Below, piece after piece: positions 26,387-34,913 of a DNA stretch of 41,909 nt (the stretch's first letter is position 1; each line of letters starts with the position of its first letter). This DNA comes from Chloroflexota bacterium. Lineage in GTDB: Bacteria > Chloroflexota > Limnocylindria > Limnocylindrales > CSP1-4. Position numbers and translations under genes: made by a program. The notes beneath the pieces are model-generated. The model ran no database searches. It had not been told where the DNA came from and saw only the letters and a program-made list of their open reading frames with translations. The stretch lies in contig JAJZRG010000026.1 in the NCBI GenBank assembly GCA_021802825.1, positions 1 through 41,909 on the forward strand, in the 5' to 3' direction.

Positions 26387-27138
26387 CAGGCAGCGTCTGG
26401 CGCGGGCGCGGGCGCGGTCGCCGCAGGCGGCCGCTCGCCGAACAGCGCCCGGCCGACGCGGACGATCGTGGCGCCCTCCTCCACGGCAACCTCGTAGTCG
26501 TCGCTCATGCCCATCGACAGCGCCGTGCCCAGGCCCGGCTCGCGGGCGCGCAGACGCGATGACAGGGCGCGCAGCGCCCGGAAGGTCGGTCGGGCCTCCT
26601 CGGCCGTCGCGACCAGTCGTCCGATCGTCATCAGCCCGCCCAGTCGCAGGTTCGGCAACCCGGCGAGCTCGGCCAGCGCGGCCTCGACCGCGGCCTCGTC
26701 GAACCCGGACTTCGCGGGGTCCCCCGCCACGTTGACCTGGAGAAGCACCGGCACGGGACGGCCCGGCCGCAGCTCGCCCGCGACCCGGTCCAGCCGCCGG
26801 GCGAGATCGAGCGAGCCCACGGCCTCGAGCACGTCGAAGACCTCGAGCGCGCGCCGTGCCTTGTTCGCCTGCAGCGGGCCGAGCAGGTGCCACCTGGCGC
26901 CCGAGACCTCGGCTGCCTTCGCGGTCCCCTCCTGCACGCGGTTCTCGCCCAGCACCGTCAGGCCGGCCGCGACCGCGGCGCGGACACGCGCGGCCGGGAC
27001 CGTCTTGGACACCGCGACCAGCGTCACCTCGGCCGGTTCGCGGCCCACCCTCGCCGCGGCGTCCGCGATCCGCCCGAGGACCGCCTCACGGGCGCGCCGG
27101 AACGCCTCGACCTCGGACGGGTCGAGGGTCGCGGCAAT
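26386..27138 (-). CDS. yggS: YggS/PLPBP pyridoxal-phosphate homeostasis protein, apparent AUU start
   Basis: The protein of about 250 residues has the PLP lysine in VTLVAVSKTVPAARV, then LGENRVQEGTAKAA, WHLLGPLQANKARRAL, LLQVNVAGDPAKSGF, GLMTIGRL and SMGMSDDYEVAVEEGATIVRVGRALFG. It binds PLP and balances B6 vitamers without known catalysis. The start is a puzzle. Family members begin about 25 residues before the GREPAEVTLVAVSK block, but no ATG, GTG or TTG occurs there in frame. An ATT at 27136-27138 gives AATLDPSEVEAFRRAREAVLGRIADAAARVG, which fits the first helix. The first conventional start is a GTG immediately before GREPAE, which would remove that helix. Confidence 0.88.
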   Translation of the reverse strand: MAATLDPSEVEAFRRAREAVLGRIADAAARVGREPAEVTLVAVSKTVPAARVRAAVAAGLTVLGENRVQEGTAKAAEVSGARWHLLGPLQANKARRALEVFDVLEAVGSLDLARRLDRVAGELRPGRPVPVLLQVNVAGDPAKSGFDEAAVEAALAELAGLPNLRLGGLMTIGRLVATAEEARPTFRALRALSSRLRAREPGLGTALSMGMSDDYEVAVEEGATIVRVGRALFGERPPAATAPAPAPDAA

Positions 27139-27157
27139 GGGCCCCGACGACGTGGGC

Positions 27158-28396
27158 CTAGCGCCCCTTGCGCAGGAAGCTCGGGATCTCGAGATCGTCG
27201 GCGTCGTAGCTAGTGGTGCGGCGCGGCGGCTCGGTGCCGACGGAGCGCTCGGAGCGCACGGGCACGGGGATCGCCTCCTCACGCCCGCGGGACTCCGTCT
27301 CGCTGGCCGAGCGCTGGCGCTCGAGCTCCTCGAGGAAGTCGCGAGCCGGCGGGATGGGGGCGGCGGGCGCGGTCTGGCTGGCGCTGCGCAGGGCGGACGC
27401 GGAGCCGTGGCGCTCGGTCGCGGCACGAGACGACTCGGTGCGCCGGCGGCCGTCGAAGCCCGTGGCGATGACGGTGATCATGACCTCGTCGCCCAGCCGC
27501 TCGTTGAAGCTCGTCCCGAAGATGATATTGGCCTCCGGGTCGGCGGCGGCGCGGATCTCCTCGGCGGCCTCCGTGACCTCCCACAGCGTCAGGTTCGACG
27601 AGCCGGTGATGTTGAACAGGATGCCCTGGGCGCCCGCGATGTTGATCTCGAGCAGCGGGCTCGCGACCGCCTGACGGGCCGCCTCGAGCGAGCGGTTGTC
27701 GCCCGAGGCGCGGCCGATGCCCATCATCGCCGAGCCGGCGTCCTTCATGATCGTCCGCACGTCCGCGAAGTCGAGGTTGATCAGCCCGGGCACGGTGATG
27801 ATGTCGCTGATACCCGCGACGCCCTGCCGGAGCACGTCGTCCACGACCCGGAACGCGTCCACGATCGAGGTGTTCTTCTGGACGACGTCGCGCAGGCGGT
27901 CGTTGGGGATCGTGATCAGCGTGTCGACCTTGGCCTTGAGCTCCTCGGCGGCCTTCTCGGCCACGACCTTGCGGCGCTGGCCCTCGAAGCTGAACGGCTT
28001 GGTGACGACGGCGATGGTCAGCGCGCCCTGCTCCTTGGCGATCTCGGCCACGACCGGAGCCGCGCCCGAGCCGGTGCCGCCGCCCAAGCCCGCGGTGATG
28101 AACACCATGTCCGAGTCCGCGATCGCGTCGGCGATCTTGTCGCGGTCCTCCTCGGCGGCGCGCTGGCCGATCGAGGAGTCGCCGCCCGCGCCGAGGCCCC
28201 GGGTGATCTTGTCGCCGATGCGGATCTTGTGGGGTGCGTCGGACTGGAGCAGCGCCTGCGCGTCGGTGTTGCAGGCGATGAATTCGACGCCCATCATCTC
28301 GGCCCGGATCATGCGGTTGACGGCATTGCTGCCGCCACCGCCCACGCCGACGACGCGGATGAGCGCGAAGTTCTCGGAATCGGATCGCAGCGGCAT
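27158..28396 (-). CDS. ftsZ: Cell division protein FtsZ
   Basis: The 412-residue tubulin-like GTPase polymerises into the division ring. It has [14 protein letters not shown] (16-29), the GTP-binding signature GGGTGSG (105-111) and the T7 synergy loop [10 protein letters not shown]. An arginine- and serine-rich linker follows, then the C-terminal peptide [13 protein letters not shown], which binds FtsA and other partners. The start is the ATG at 28394-28396, which has GGGAG seven bases upstream and begins [17 protein letters not shown] as in relatives. The frame stays open 44 codons further up but that part has no family resemblance. yggS follows after 19 bases. Confidence 0.97.
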   Translation of the reverse strand: MPLRSDSENFALIRVVGVGGGGSNAVNRMIRAEMMGVEFIACNTDAQALLQSDAPHKIRIGDKITRGLGAGGDSSIGQRAAEEDRDKIADAIADSDMVFITAGLGGGTGSGAAPVVAEIAKEQGALTIAVVTKPFSFEGQRRKVVAEKAAEELKAKVDTLITIPNDRLRDVVQKNTSIVDAFRVVDDVLRQGVAGISDIITVPGLINLDFADVRTIMKDAGSAMMGIGRASGDNRSLEAARQAVASPLLEINIAGAQGILFNITGSSNLTLWEVTEAAEEIRAAADPEANIIFGTSFNERLGDEVMITVIATGFDGRRRTESSRAATERHGSASALRSASQTAPAAPIPPARDFLEELERQRSASETESRGREEAIPVPVRSERSVGTEPPRRTTSYDADDLEIPSFLRKGR

Positions 28397-28509
28397 CAGG
28401 GCTCTCCCGGGCTTCAGAGCGAAGGCTGGCGTCTGGAGGTGTCGGCTTGGGGCCCACCCTGTGACACGAGGCGAGTCGTGCCGCGACGGGTACGGCTGGG
28501 CGTCTGGGG

Positions 28510-28540
28510 AGTATACGCGCGCGGCCAAGGTCGCGGTCAG
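28510..28540 (-). promoter_or_regulatory. Possible ftsZ promoter
   Basis: A TATACT hexamer (minus strand, 28510-28515) lies 113 bases before the ftsZ ATG. CTGACC lies 19 bases upstream at 28535-28540. The -10 is good for such GC-rich DNA, while the spacing is long. A separate promoter here would explain the 394-base gap between ftsA and ftsZ, most of which (28397-28620) has no recognisable gene. Confidence 0.35.
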
Positions 28541-28620
28541 GTTCGGTTAACGCGAAGGTGCGCCGCCCGGTGCGCGCCTGCAACAGCGTGGGGCACGGTT
28601 GCGGCGTGGCCGCGGCTCGC

Positions 28621-28781
28621 CTACCCAGCGAGGAAGCTCAGCCGCACCCGGCGCGTCTCGTTGTCGACGTTGGGGTCCAGGAGCCCCCCGAGGCGTCCGA
28701 CGCGAAGCGTGCGCAGGCGGGGGTGAGATCGGTGAAACCGCGGGCGTGGCCGGTTCGGACCTCGATCTCGAGCGACCGCAT
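28621..28781 (-). pseudogene. Internally deleted yjbQ (UPF0047) remnant
   Basis: Nine bases after the ftsA stop an ATG (28779-28781) opens a frame resembling the start of YjbQ proteins (MRSLEIEVRTGHARGFTDL, then TPACARFASDASG). After about 31 codons the resemblance jumps to another frame, where the last 20 residues (LLDPNVDNETRRVRLSFLAG, stop TAG at 28621) match the C-terminal end of the family. About 70-80 middle codons that should hold the conserved histidine and tryptophan motifs are missing. The junction falls at a run of six C (28684-28689). So this is a decayed gene, or less likely an assembly collapse. Confidence 0.6.
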
Positions 28782-28790
28782 CGCCAGCCG

Positions 28791-30023
28791 CTACGGGAAG
28801 AGGTTCCGAATCGCGTTGCGGATCCGGCCGAAGAAGCCGGTCCCGTCCTCGGAGGACTCGTAGTGGAGCGGCTCGCCCGCGACGACTTGGTTGGCGCCCC
28901 AGCGCAGGAGCCCGACCGAGGTGGCGTAGGACGGGTCGGAGATCGTGTCGGTCAGGCCGCCCATGCCCGCCGGGCCGGAGACGCGGACCTGCATCGCGAG
29001 GACCTCGCGGCCCAGCTCCGCGGCGCCTGCCAGCTGGGCGCCACCGCCCGTGATGATGAGACCGGCCGGGAGCATCCCCTGGCCCGCCTTCTTCATCTCG
29101 TTCTTGAGCAGCTCGTAGGTCTCGCGCATGCGGGCCTCGATGATCTGGGCGAGCTCGAGACGGCTGATCGTCCGACCCCCGTCCTCGCCGGAGTCGTTGA
29201 TCGTGATCTGCTCGTCCTCGACGTTGCGCAGGTCGCAGGTGCCGTGGCGGAGCTTGAGCTCCTCCGCCACCGAGAGGTGCGTGCGCAGGCCGATCGCGAT
29301 GTCGTTGGTGACGTTGTTGCCGCCCACGGGCAGGACCGCGGTGTGGAACGGCGAGCCCTCGGAGAACATCGTGAGGTTGATCGTGCCGGCGCCGATGTCG
29401 GCCACGGCCACGCCGTGCTCCTTCTCGGCCTCGATCAGGACCGCCTCGGCCGACGCCAGGCCGTTGACCACCAGCTCGTCGATCTTGACGCCAGCGAGCT
29501 GCACGCACTTGGTCAGGTTCTGGACCGCGGTCGCCGACGCGGACACGATGTGCGCCTCGACCTCGAGCCGCAGCGCGCTCATGCCGAGCGGGTCCTTGAC
29601 GCCCTCCTGGCCGTCCACGGTGAAGCCGCGGCGCTCGACGTGGAGCACGTCGCGATTGGACGGGATCGAGACGGCGCGGGCCACCTCGATCGCCCGGTCG
29701 ATGTCGGCGCGGGTCACCTCGCGGTGGTGCGCGGTGACCGCGACCTGTCCGGTGGAGTTGAGGCTCTCGACGTGGGGGCCGCCGACGCCCACGAACGCTC
29801 GGTCGATCTTCCACCCCGAGAGCCGCTCCGCGCGCTCGACGGCGTCGGCGATGCTGCGGACGGTGAGGTCGATGTTGACGATCGCGCCCTTCTTGAGCCC
29901 GGTGGCCGGCACGGTCCCATGGCCCATGATCGTCAGGCGCCCCTCCCGGCTGACCTCGCCGATGAGCGCAACGACCTTCGACGTGCCCACGTCGATGCCG
30001 ACCAGGACCGCTTCCCGTTCCAC
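28791..30023 (-). CDS. ftsA: Cell division protein FtsA
   Basis: This 410-residue actin-like protein anchors FtsZ filaments to the membrane. It shows the phosphate-1 motif VGIDVGTSKVVALIGE, the 1C domain (FVGVGGPHVESLNSTGQVAVT), the phosphate-2 strand VAVADIGAGTINLTMF and the adenosine motif LIITGGGAQLAGAAEL. The C-terminal GFFGRIRNAIRNLFP is the amphipathic membrane-binding helix, so the protein is complete. It starts at a GTG (30021-30023). Presence of FtsA argues against Actinobacteria. Confidence 0.97.
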   Translation of the reverse strand: MEREAVLVGIDVGTSKVVALIGEVSREGRLTIMGHGTVPATGLKKGAIVNIDLTVRSIADAVERAERLSGWKIDRAFVGVGGPHVESLNSTGQVAVTAHHREVTRADIDRAIEVARAVSIPSNRDVLHVERRGFTVDGQEGVKDPLGMSALRLEVEAHIVSASATAVQNLTKCVQLAGVKIDELVVNGLASAEAVLIEAEKEHGVAVADIGAGTINLTMFSEGSPFHTAVLPVGGNNVTNDIAIGLRTHLSVAEELKLRHGTCDLRNVEDEQITINDSGEDGGRTISRLELAQIIEARMRETYELLKNEMKKAGQGMLPAGLIITGGGAQLAGAAELGREVLAMQVRVSGPAGMGGLTDTISDPSYATSVGLLRWGANQVVAGEPLHYESSEDGTGFFGRIRNAIRNLFP

Positions 30024-30073
30024 GTGCCTTGCTTCCCCTCGCTCCTTGGGGGCCCGAACCGCCGGGACCGATG

Positions 30074-30397
30074 CTAGATGAAGTGCCGCCGGATCAGCGC
30101 GACGTTGTTGAAGATGCGGAACCCGAAGTTGATGAGGGCCACCAGGTACAGGTCCAGACTGAGGCGGTCGCCGATGAACACGAGCAGCACCGCGACGATC
30201 GCGTTGACCAGGAACCCGCTGATGAAGATGCGATTGTCGTAAACGCCGTCGAGCTCCGCTCGGACCGCGCCGAGGACGGAATCGAGCGCGGCGAGAATCG
30301 CCACGGCCGAGTACCGCGAGAGCTCGAAGCTGACGTTGACATTGAGCAGCCAGCCGGCAGCCAGGCCGATGAACAGACCCACGAGGGGCAGGAGCAC
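30074..30397 (-). CDS. Small basic family protein (DUF1290), membrane protein
   Basis: The 107-residue protein has three or so hydrophobic segments: residues 1-22 (LLPLVGLFIGLAAGWLL), a central YSAVAILAALDSVLGAVRAELDGVYDN block typical of DUF1290 (Sbp), and FLVNAIVAVLLVFIGDRL. It ends LINFGFRIFNNVALIRRHFI, which also matches. The family lies between divIB/ftsQ and ftsA or ftsZ in many monoderm bacteria; its role in division is not established. The start is a GTG at 30395-30397. Confidence 0.9.
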   Translation of the reverse strand: MLLPLVGLFIGLAAGWLLNVNVSFELSRYSAVAILAALDSVLGAVRAELDGVYDNRIFISGFLVNAIVAVLLVFIGDRLSLDLYLVALINFGFRIFNNVALIRRHFI

Positions 30398-30518
30398 GGG
30401 CGGGCAGCCTCCGTCCGGTTGACTTTGGTGCCTACGCTACCAGACGACCGGTCCGCCGGGCGCGCGCGAGCGGTGGGGGCGCCTGGGGCGCGGTCGGCGG
30501 GACAGGCGAGGGACGTGG

Positions 30519-31550
30519 TCACGACTTCGGCGTCGCGCTCGGCCGCGGGCTGGCAGAGGGCCCCAGGGAGGGCTGGGCCGTCGCGGTCGGCCTGGACGTG
30601 GGCCTGGGCGCGGGCTTCGGCGTGGGCTTCGGCGTGGGCTTCGGCGTCGCGGTCGGCTTCTGCGTCGCGGTCGTGCCCGAGCCCCCCGCGCCGCGGGGCA
30701 GGTAGGTCCCGCTGCGATCGTCGGCGAGGATCACCAGGCCCACCTTGTCCTCCCGGCCGAGCAGCAGGCTGCGCAGCAGGCGCACTTGGGCCGGGATGAG
30801 ATCGGTGGTCCGCAGGGTGGGCGTGTAGAACCCGAAGACGCTGGTCCAGCCGTCGGGGACCGACGCGACGGTGAAGCCGTTGGTGTCATCGAGACGGATC
30901 GCCAGCGATGTCGCGCTGCTGCCGATGTCGTCGGGCTTGAGCGAGCCCAACCGGAGGGCCGCGTCGAGCGTGACGGGGTCGAGCGTCGCGCCCAGGGCGA
31001 GGGTCGCGGAGGTCGCCCGCGCGTCGTCCACCACGGGCAGGCTCGCGGCGGCCGCAGGCGGCGAGCCGCCCAGCTCGCCGAACAGCAGCCCGGTCTCGTC
31101 CACCAGGAACCGGTGGTCACCCGCCTGCCACACCAGCAGCGCCTGGCGCTCGGTGACCGAGACGGTGACCGTGTCCGGCAGCGACACCGTGACGCTGACC
31201 CCTCGGAGGGCCGGGATGGTGTCGATCCGCTGGGCGAGCTGGGTGGAGCTCACGGTGAACAGGTTCTGGCCTGCCGGGATCGCGAGCGCTGCGAGGATCG
31301 TGCCCTGCGGCGTCCAGGTGGCGCCCGTGACCTTGGTGTGGCGGACCGTGAACGCGCTGGACGCCGAGAGCCCGTACAGGCCCGCGAGACCCGCCAGCAC
31401 CACGAGCAGGGCGCCGGCGCGGACGGGGGTGATGCCGGCTGACGCGCGCCGGACGGGTCGCGTGCGGCGAGCGGACCCACGCCGGATCCCGGGTCGCGCG
31501 CCGGCGCCCCGCACAAGCCGAGCAGCGGGCGTGCCTCGTCGCCCGATCAT
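30519..31550 (-). CDS. ftsQ: Cell division protein FtsQ/DivIB
   Basis: The 343-residue bitopic protein has an arginine-rich cytoplasmic N-terminus (residues 1-43) and one membrane helix (about 44-65, AGALLVVLAGLAGLYGLSASSAF). The POTRA domain follows (FTVRHTKVTGATWTPQGTILAAL, IDTIPALRGVSVTVSLPDTVTVSVTERQALLVW), then a beta domain ending near residue 285. The last 60 residues are a Thr/Pro/Lys/Arg-rich tail with repeated TPKP units, probably unstructured outside the cell. The ATG at 31548-31550 overlaps the ddl stop by four bases. FtsQ links the early ring to septal peptidoglycan synthesis. Confidence 0.92.
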   Translation of the reverse strand: MIGRRGTPAARLVRGAGARPGIRRGSARRTRPVRRASAGITPVRAGALLVVLAGLAGLYGLSASSAFTVRHTKVTGATWTPQGTILAALAIPAGQNLFTVSSTQLAQRIDTIPALRGVSVTVSLPDTVTVSVTERQALLVWQAGDHRFLVDETGLLFGELGGSPPAAAASLPVVDDARATSATLALGATLDPVTLDAALRLGSLKPDDIGSSATSLAIRLDDTNGFTVASVPDGWTSVFGFYTPTLRTTDLIPAQVRLLRSLLLGREDKVGLVILADDRSGTYLPRGAGGSGTTATQKPTATPKPTPKPTPKPAPRPTSRPTATAQPSLGPSASPRPSATPKS

Positions 31551-32689
31551 CGCGGCAGGTCCGCAGTGGTGGGGCGGTGGCGGATCCTCGAGGCCTCCCG
31601 GGCGAGCGCGAGGTCAACGAGCCTCGAGCAGACGGCCGCGAAGTCGTATCCGGCCGAGGCGGGCAGCGTCGGAAACAGGCTGATCGGCGTAAAGCCCGGG
31701 ATGGTGTTGATCTCCGACACGACCATGGTGTGCTCGCTGAGCAGGAAGTCCACGCGCGCGAATCCCTCGCAGCCCAAGGCCACGTATGTGGCGCGGGCGA
31801 GGTCGAGGAGCCGCTGGCGCTGGTCGTCGGTAACCTCGGCCGTGAGCGACGATTCTGAGAGGCCCGGGGTGTACTTGGCCTCGTAGTCGTAGAACTCGTG
31901 GCCCGAGAGGATCTCGCCCGGGCCGTAGACCTCGAGCGCGTCGGGCTCGTTGCCGATGACCGCGATCTCGAGGTCGCGCGCGCCCGCCAGGTACCGCTCC
32001 ACAAGGACGAGGTCGTCGAAGCGGAACGCCTCGGCGAGGGCCGCGGCCCGCTCCCCCGCCCCGTGGGCCAGCGTCATCCCGAGCGAGCTGCCCAGGCGCG
32101 CGGGCTTGACCATCAGCCGCGCGTCGGCGTCCTGGCCGGCGAACGCGTCGAGAGCGGCGAGCACGCCCTCGGGGTCGGCGCTCCAGCGGGTGGCCCGCAC
32201 TTCGAGCCAGTCCACGACGGGCAGCCCGAGGCCGCGGGCGAGCCGCTTGAACACCGCCTTGTCCATGCCGATCGCGCTGGCCGTCACGCCCGAGCCGGTG
32301 TACGCGAGCCCGGCCGATTCGCACAGCGCCTGGACGGTGCCGTCCTCCCCGAACGGGCCGTGGAGGGCGATGAACACGAGCGGCGGCCTGCTTCGCCCGG
32401 CCAGCAGGTCCAGCGCCTCGGCCGCGCCGTGCGGGCCCTCCGCGCCGAGGGCCGCTGGGTCGTCGTAGGCCGCCTGCGGCCGGTCGGCGCGGCGGTGTCC
32501 CTCGGGGAGCCGCCACCACGCCCCGTCGAGTTCGAGATACCACTGCTCGACCGGATAGCCCGCCCCCGCCAGCGCCTCGGCGATCGCCGTGCCCGACACG
32601 ATGGACACGTCGTGCTCGGCCGACGGCCCGCCGAAGACGACGGCCACCGGTGTCTGCGCGGGCGTGTGGCCGAGCGGCGGGACGGGCAT
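31547..32689 (-). CDS. ddl: D-alanine--D-alanine ligase
   Basis: The 380-residue ATP-grasp enzyme joins two D-alanines for the peptidoglycan stem. Family marks are VAVVFGGPSAEHDVSIVSG, FIALHGPFGEDGTVQALCE, the AYTGSGVTASAIGMDKAVFKRL block, VKPARLGSSLGM and the metal-binding GFARVDFLLSE with VSEINTIPGFTPISLFP. The ATG at 32687-32689 is directly adjacent to the TAG of murB, with no gap. The product feeds MurF, encoded upstream in the same cluster. Confidence 0.96.
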   Translation of the reverse strand: MPVPPLGHTPAQTPVAVVFGGPSAEHDVSIVSGTAIAEALAGAGYPVEQWYLELDGAWWRLPEGHRRADRPQAAYDDPAALGAEGPHGAAEALDLLAGRSRPPLVFIALHGPFGEDGTVQALCESAGLAYTGSGVTASAIGMDKAVFKRLARGLGLPVVDWLEVRATRWSADPEGVLAALDAFAGQDADARLMVKPARLGSSLGMTLAHGAGERAAALAEAFRFDDLVLVERYLAGARDLEIAVIGNEPDALEVYGPGEILSGHEFYDYEAKYTPGLSESSLTAEVTDDQRQRLLDLARATYVALGCEGFARVDFLLSEHTMVVSEINTIPGFTPISLFPTLPASAGYDFAAVCSRLVDLALAREASRIRHRPTTADLPR

Positions 32690-33646
32690 CTAGGCGGGCT
32701 CCTCAGGCGTCCAGGCGGACCAGTCGCCAGCGAACTCGATCTCGAGCGCGAGCTCGATCCCGAGCCGGTCCCGCACCTCGGCGCGCACCGCCTCGACGAG
32801 GCGGCGAATGTCGGACGCGGTCCCTTGCCGGTCGTTGACGATGAAGTTCGCGTGCTTCTCGGACACGACGACCCCCCCGATCCGCCGGCCCTTCAGCCCC
32901 AGATTGTCAATGATGCGTCCCGCCGAGTCGCCCGGCGGGTTCCGGAACACCGAACCCGCCGACGGGAGGCCGAGCGGCTGGTGCTCGCGCCGCCACCGGC
33001 GGATGTCGTCGAGCCGGGCCGCGATGGTCGCCGCGTCGGCCCGGGCGAGTCGGAACGAGGCGCCCAGGACGAGCTCCGACGGGTTGTCCTTGAGACGGCT
33101 GTGACGGTATCTGAAGCCGAGTTCCGACGCCCCGACCACCGCCTCCGAGCCGTCCGCCAGGAGCAGCGTCGCCGACTCGAGAATCGCCGCCGTCTCCCCC
33201 CCGTGCGCCCCGGCGTTGGCCCACACCGCGCCACCCACGGTGCCCGGGATCGCGAGGCCGTACTCGAGGCCCGACAGCCCGGCCTTCTGGGTCTCGGTGG
33301 CCGCGCGCGCCATCGGGACGCCGGCCTCGGCGGAATACCGATCGCCCTCGATCCGCGTGGTCTCCGCGCGGACGGCGATGACCAGCCCGCGCACCCCGTC
33401 GTCGGACACGACGAGGTCGCTGCCTCGCCCGAGCAGCAGGTACGGCAGCCCGCGGGCGCGGGCGAAGCGGACGAGGCCCCGGAGCTCGAACCCGTTGTGC
33501 GCCGTCACGAAGAGGTCGGCGGGCCCGCCGACGCGCATCGTCGTGTGCTTCGCCATGGGCTCGCCCTGCGTCGCCCGCACCCCAACGCGGCGGGCGAGGT
33601 CGGCCGCCACGCGGACCGGGTCGAGGGCGGGAGTGGACTCGCTCAT
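32690..33646 (-). CDS. murB: UDP-N-acetylenolpyruvoylglucosamine reductase
   Basis: The 318-residue FAD enzyme reduces UDP-GlcNAc-enolpyruvate to UDP-MurNAc. It has NTTMRVGGPADLF-type (here HTTMRVGGPADLF), LGRGSDLVVSDDGVRGLVI, GLEYGLAIPGTVGGAVWANAGAHGGE, the catalytic serine segment AGSVFRNPPGDSAGRIID and the late Glu in SEKHANFIVN. The ATG at 33644-33646 was chosen because the protein then starts MSESTPALDPVRV with the normal length; the longer frame upstream overlaps murG. It is separated from murG by 100 bases, the place where murC is normally found. Confidence 0.95.
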   Translation of the reverse strand: MSESTPALDPVRVAADLARRVGVRATQGEPMAKHTTMRVGGPADLFVTAHNGFELRGLVRFARARGLPYLLLGRGSDLVVSDDGVRGLVIAVRAETTRIEGDRYSAEAGVPMARAATETQKAGLSGLEYGLAIPGTVGGAVWANAGAHGGETAAILESATLLLADGSEAVVGASELGFRYRHSRLKDNPSELVLGASFRLARADAATIAARLDDIRRWRREHQPLGLPSAGSVFRNPPGDSAGRIIDNLGLKGRRIGGVVVSEKHANFIVNDRQGTASDIRRLVEAVRAEVRDRLGIELALEIEFAGDWSAWTPEEPA

Positions 33647-33746
33647 TGGGCCCCCTTCTGGGCGCCCACGCGAGCTGTCATCGCGCCGCTCCGGGCGGTG
33701 GCGGCGCACGTCGTCGAACCGCTCCGGCCGCCGGCCGATCGACCCG

Positions 33747-34913
33747 TCATCGCCCGCCTCGCGCGACCGCGTCGATCCGGTCCTGCGTCGGCAGCTCCCG
33801 CCCGAGGGCGAGCGCCAGCACCAGCTCCGCAACAGCGTCGGCGGCGTGGGGCCTGGCCGCGTCCCGGGCGGCGGCCGACATCATCGCGTGGGCGGTCGGG
33901 TCGGACAGCAGGCCGGCGACCTCGACCAGCCGGTCGGCGTCGAAGTCCTCGTCCTCCACGAGGATCGCGGCGCCCCCCGCCGCGTACGACTCGGCGTTCC
34001 GGCGCTGGTGGCCCGAGGCGTGCGGGTACGGGACGATCGCGATCGGCAGCGCGAACGCGGCGGCCTCGGCGAGCGTGGACGAGCCGGCGCGGCCCACGGC
34101 CAGGTCCGCTGCCACGAGCGCCGCCGTCATGTCCTCGTGCAGGAACGGGAACGGCCGGTAGCGGTCGCGCAGGTCGGCCGGCAGCGCCTCTCGTGCGGCG
34201 AGCGCGGCCGGGTACCCGTCGTCGCCCGTCACGTGCACGACCCGCACATGCTCGGCCAGGCGCGGCAGGGCACCCCAGACCGCGGTGTTGATCCGGCGCA
34301 CGGCCTGTGACCCGCCGAACACGAGCAGGATCCGCTCGCCGGGCCGGGCGCCGAAGCGGGCGCGCGCCTCGTCGGGGTCCGCGTCGAGCGCCCGGATCGG
34401 CGTGCCGGTCACGAACGCCCGGGGATGGCCCAGTGCATCGGCCGTCTCAGGGAAGCTGACCGCGAGCGCCGTCGCCCGCCGCGCGACGAAGCGCACGCTC
34501 CTGCCTGGCACAACGTTGCCCTCCCAGAGCACCGACGGGATGCCCAGCAGGCGCGCGGCGAGCAGCGTGGGGACGGCCACGTAGCCGCCGGTCGTCAGGA
34601 TGGCCGCCGGCCGCCAGCCGAGCAGCAGGAGCAGCGCCTGGGGGATCGAGAGGACGAGCCGGACCGGGTCCAGGAGCAGGTGGATGTCGCGGCCCGCCGA
34701 TCGCAGCGAGCGCAGCAGCAGGCGGCGCAGCGGGATCCCGGCCTGCGGGACTATGGCCAGCTCGAGGCCGCGGTGTCCGCCCAGCCAGACGAGCTCCGGG
34801 GCGCTGGCGCCGGGGCGCTCAGCCGGCCCGGGCCGAGCGCGAAGCGACCGGGCGACGGCCAGCGCGGGGTAGATGTGCCCGCCCGTTCCGCCGCCCGCGA
34901 TCAGCAGGCGCAT
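33747..34913 (-). CDS. murG: Undecaprenyldiphospho-muramoylpentapeptide beta-N-acetylglucosaminyltransferase
   Basis: This 388-residue GT-B transferase adds GlcNAc to lipid I to make lipid II on the inner membrane face. It has the N-terminal GGGTGGHIYPALAVA loop, TTGGYVAVPTLLAARLLGIPSVLWEGN, the second glycine-rich loop VFGGSQAVRRIN (family GGSQGA), and the donor-binding AGSSTLAEAAAFALPIAIVPYPHASGHQRRNA. The start ATG (34911-34913, MRLLIAGGG) lies inside the ftsW 3' end, giving a 95-base overlap. Confidence 0.95.
   Translation of the reverse strand: MRLLIAGGGTGGHIYPALAVARSLRARPGPAERPGASAPELVWLGGHRGLELAIVPQAGIPLRRLLLRSLRSAGRDIHLLLDPVRLVLSIPQALLLLLGWRPAAILTTGGYVAVPTLLAARLLGIPSVLWEGNVVPGRSVRFVARRATALAVSFPETADALGHPRAFVTGTPIRALDADPDEARARFGARPGERILLVFGGSQAVRRINTAVWGALPRLAEHVRVVHVTGDDGYPAALAAREALPADLRDRYRPFPFLHEDMTAALVAADLAVGRAGSSTLAEAAAFALPIAIVPYPHASGHQRRNAESYAAGGAAILVEDEDFDADRLVEVAGLLSDPTAHAMMSAAARDAARPHAADAVAELVLALALGRELPTQDRIDAVARGGR

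Noticed and set aside
28397..28528. 44-residue N-terminal extension of FtsZ.
   Set aside because: It is not like any FtsZ; the ATG at 28394-28396 has a good ribosome-binding site and gives the standard N-terminus.
30519..30720. TPKP repeats at the end of ftsQ as a functional repeat region.
   Set aside because: Low-complexity Pro/Thr/Ala/Ser tails recur in several exported proteins of this genome (3420-5273, 8750-10606) and look like generic extracellular linkers.
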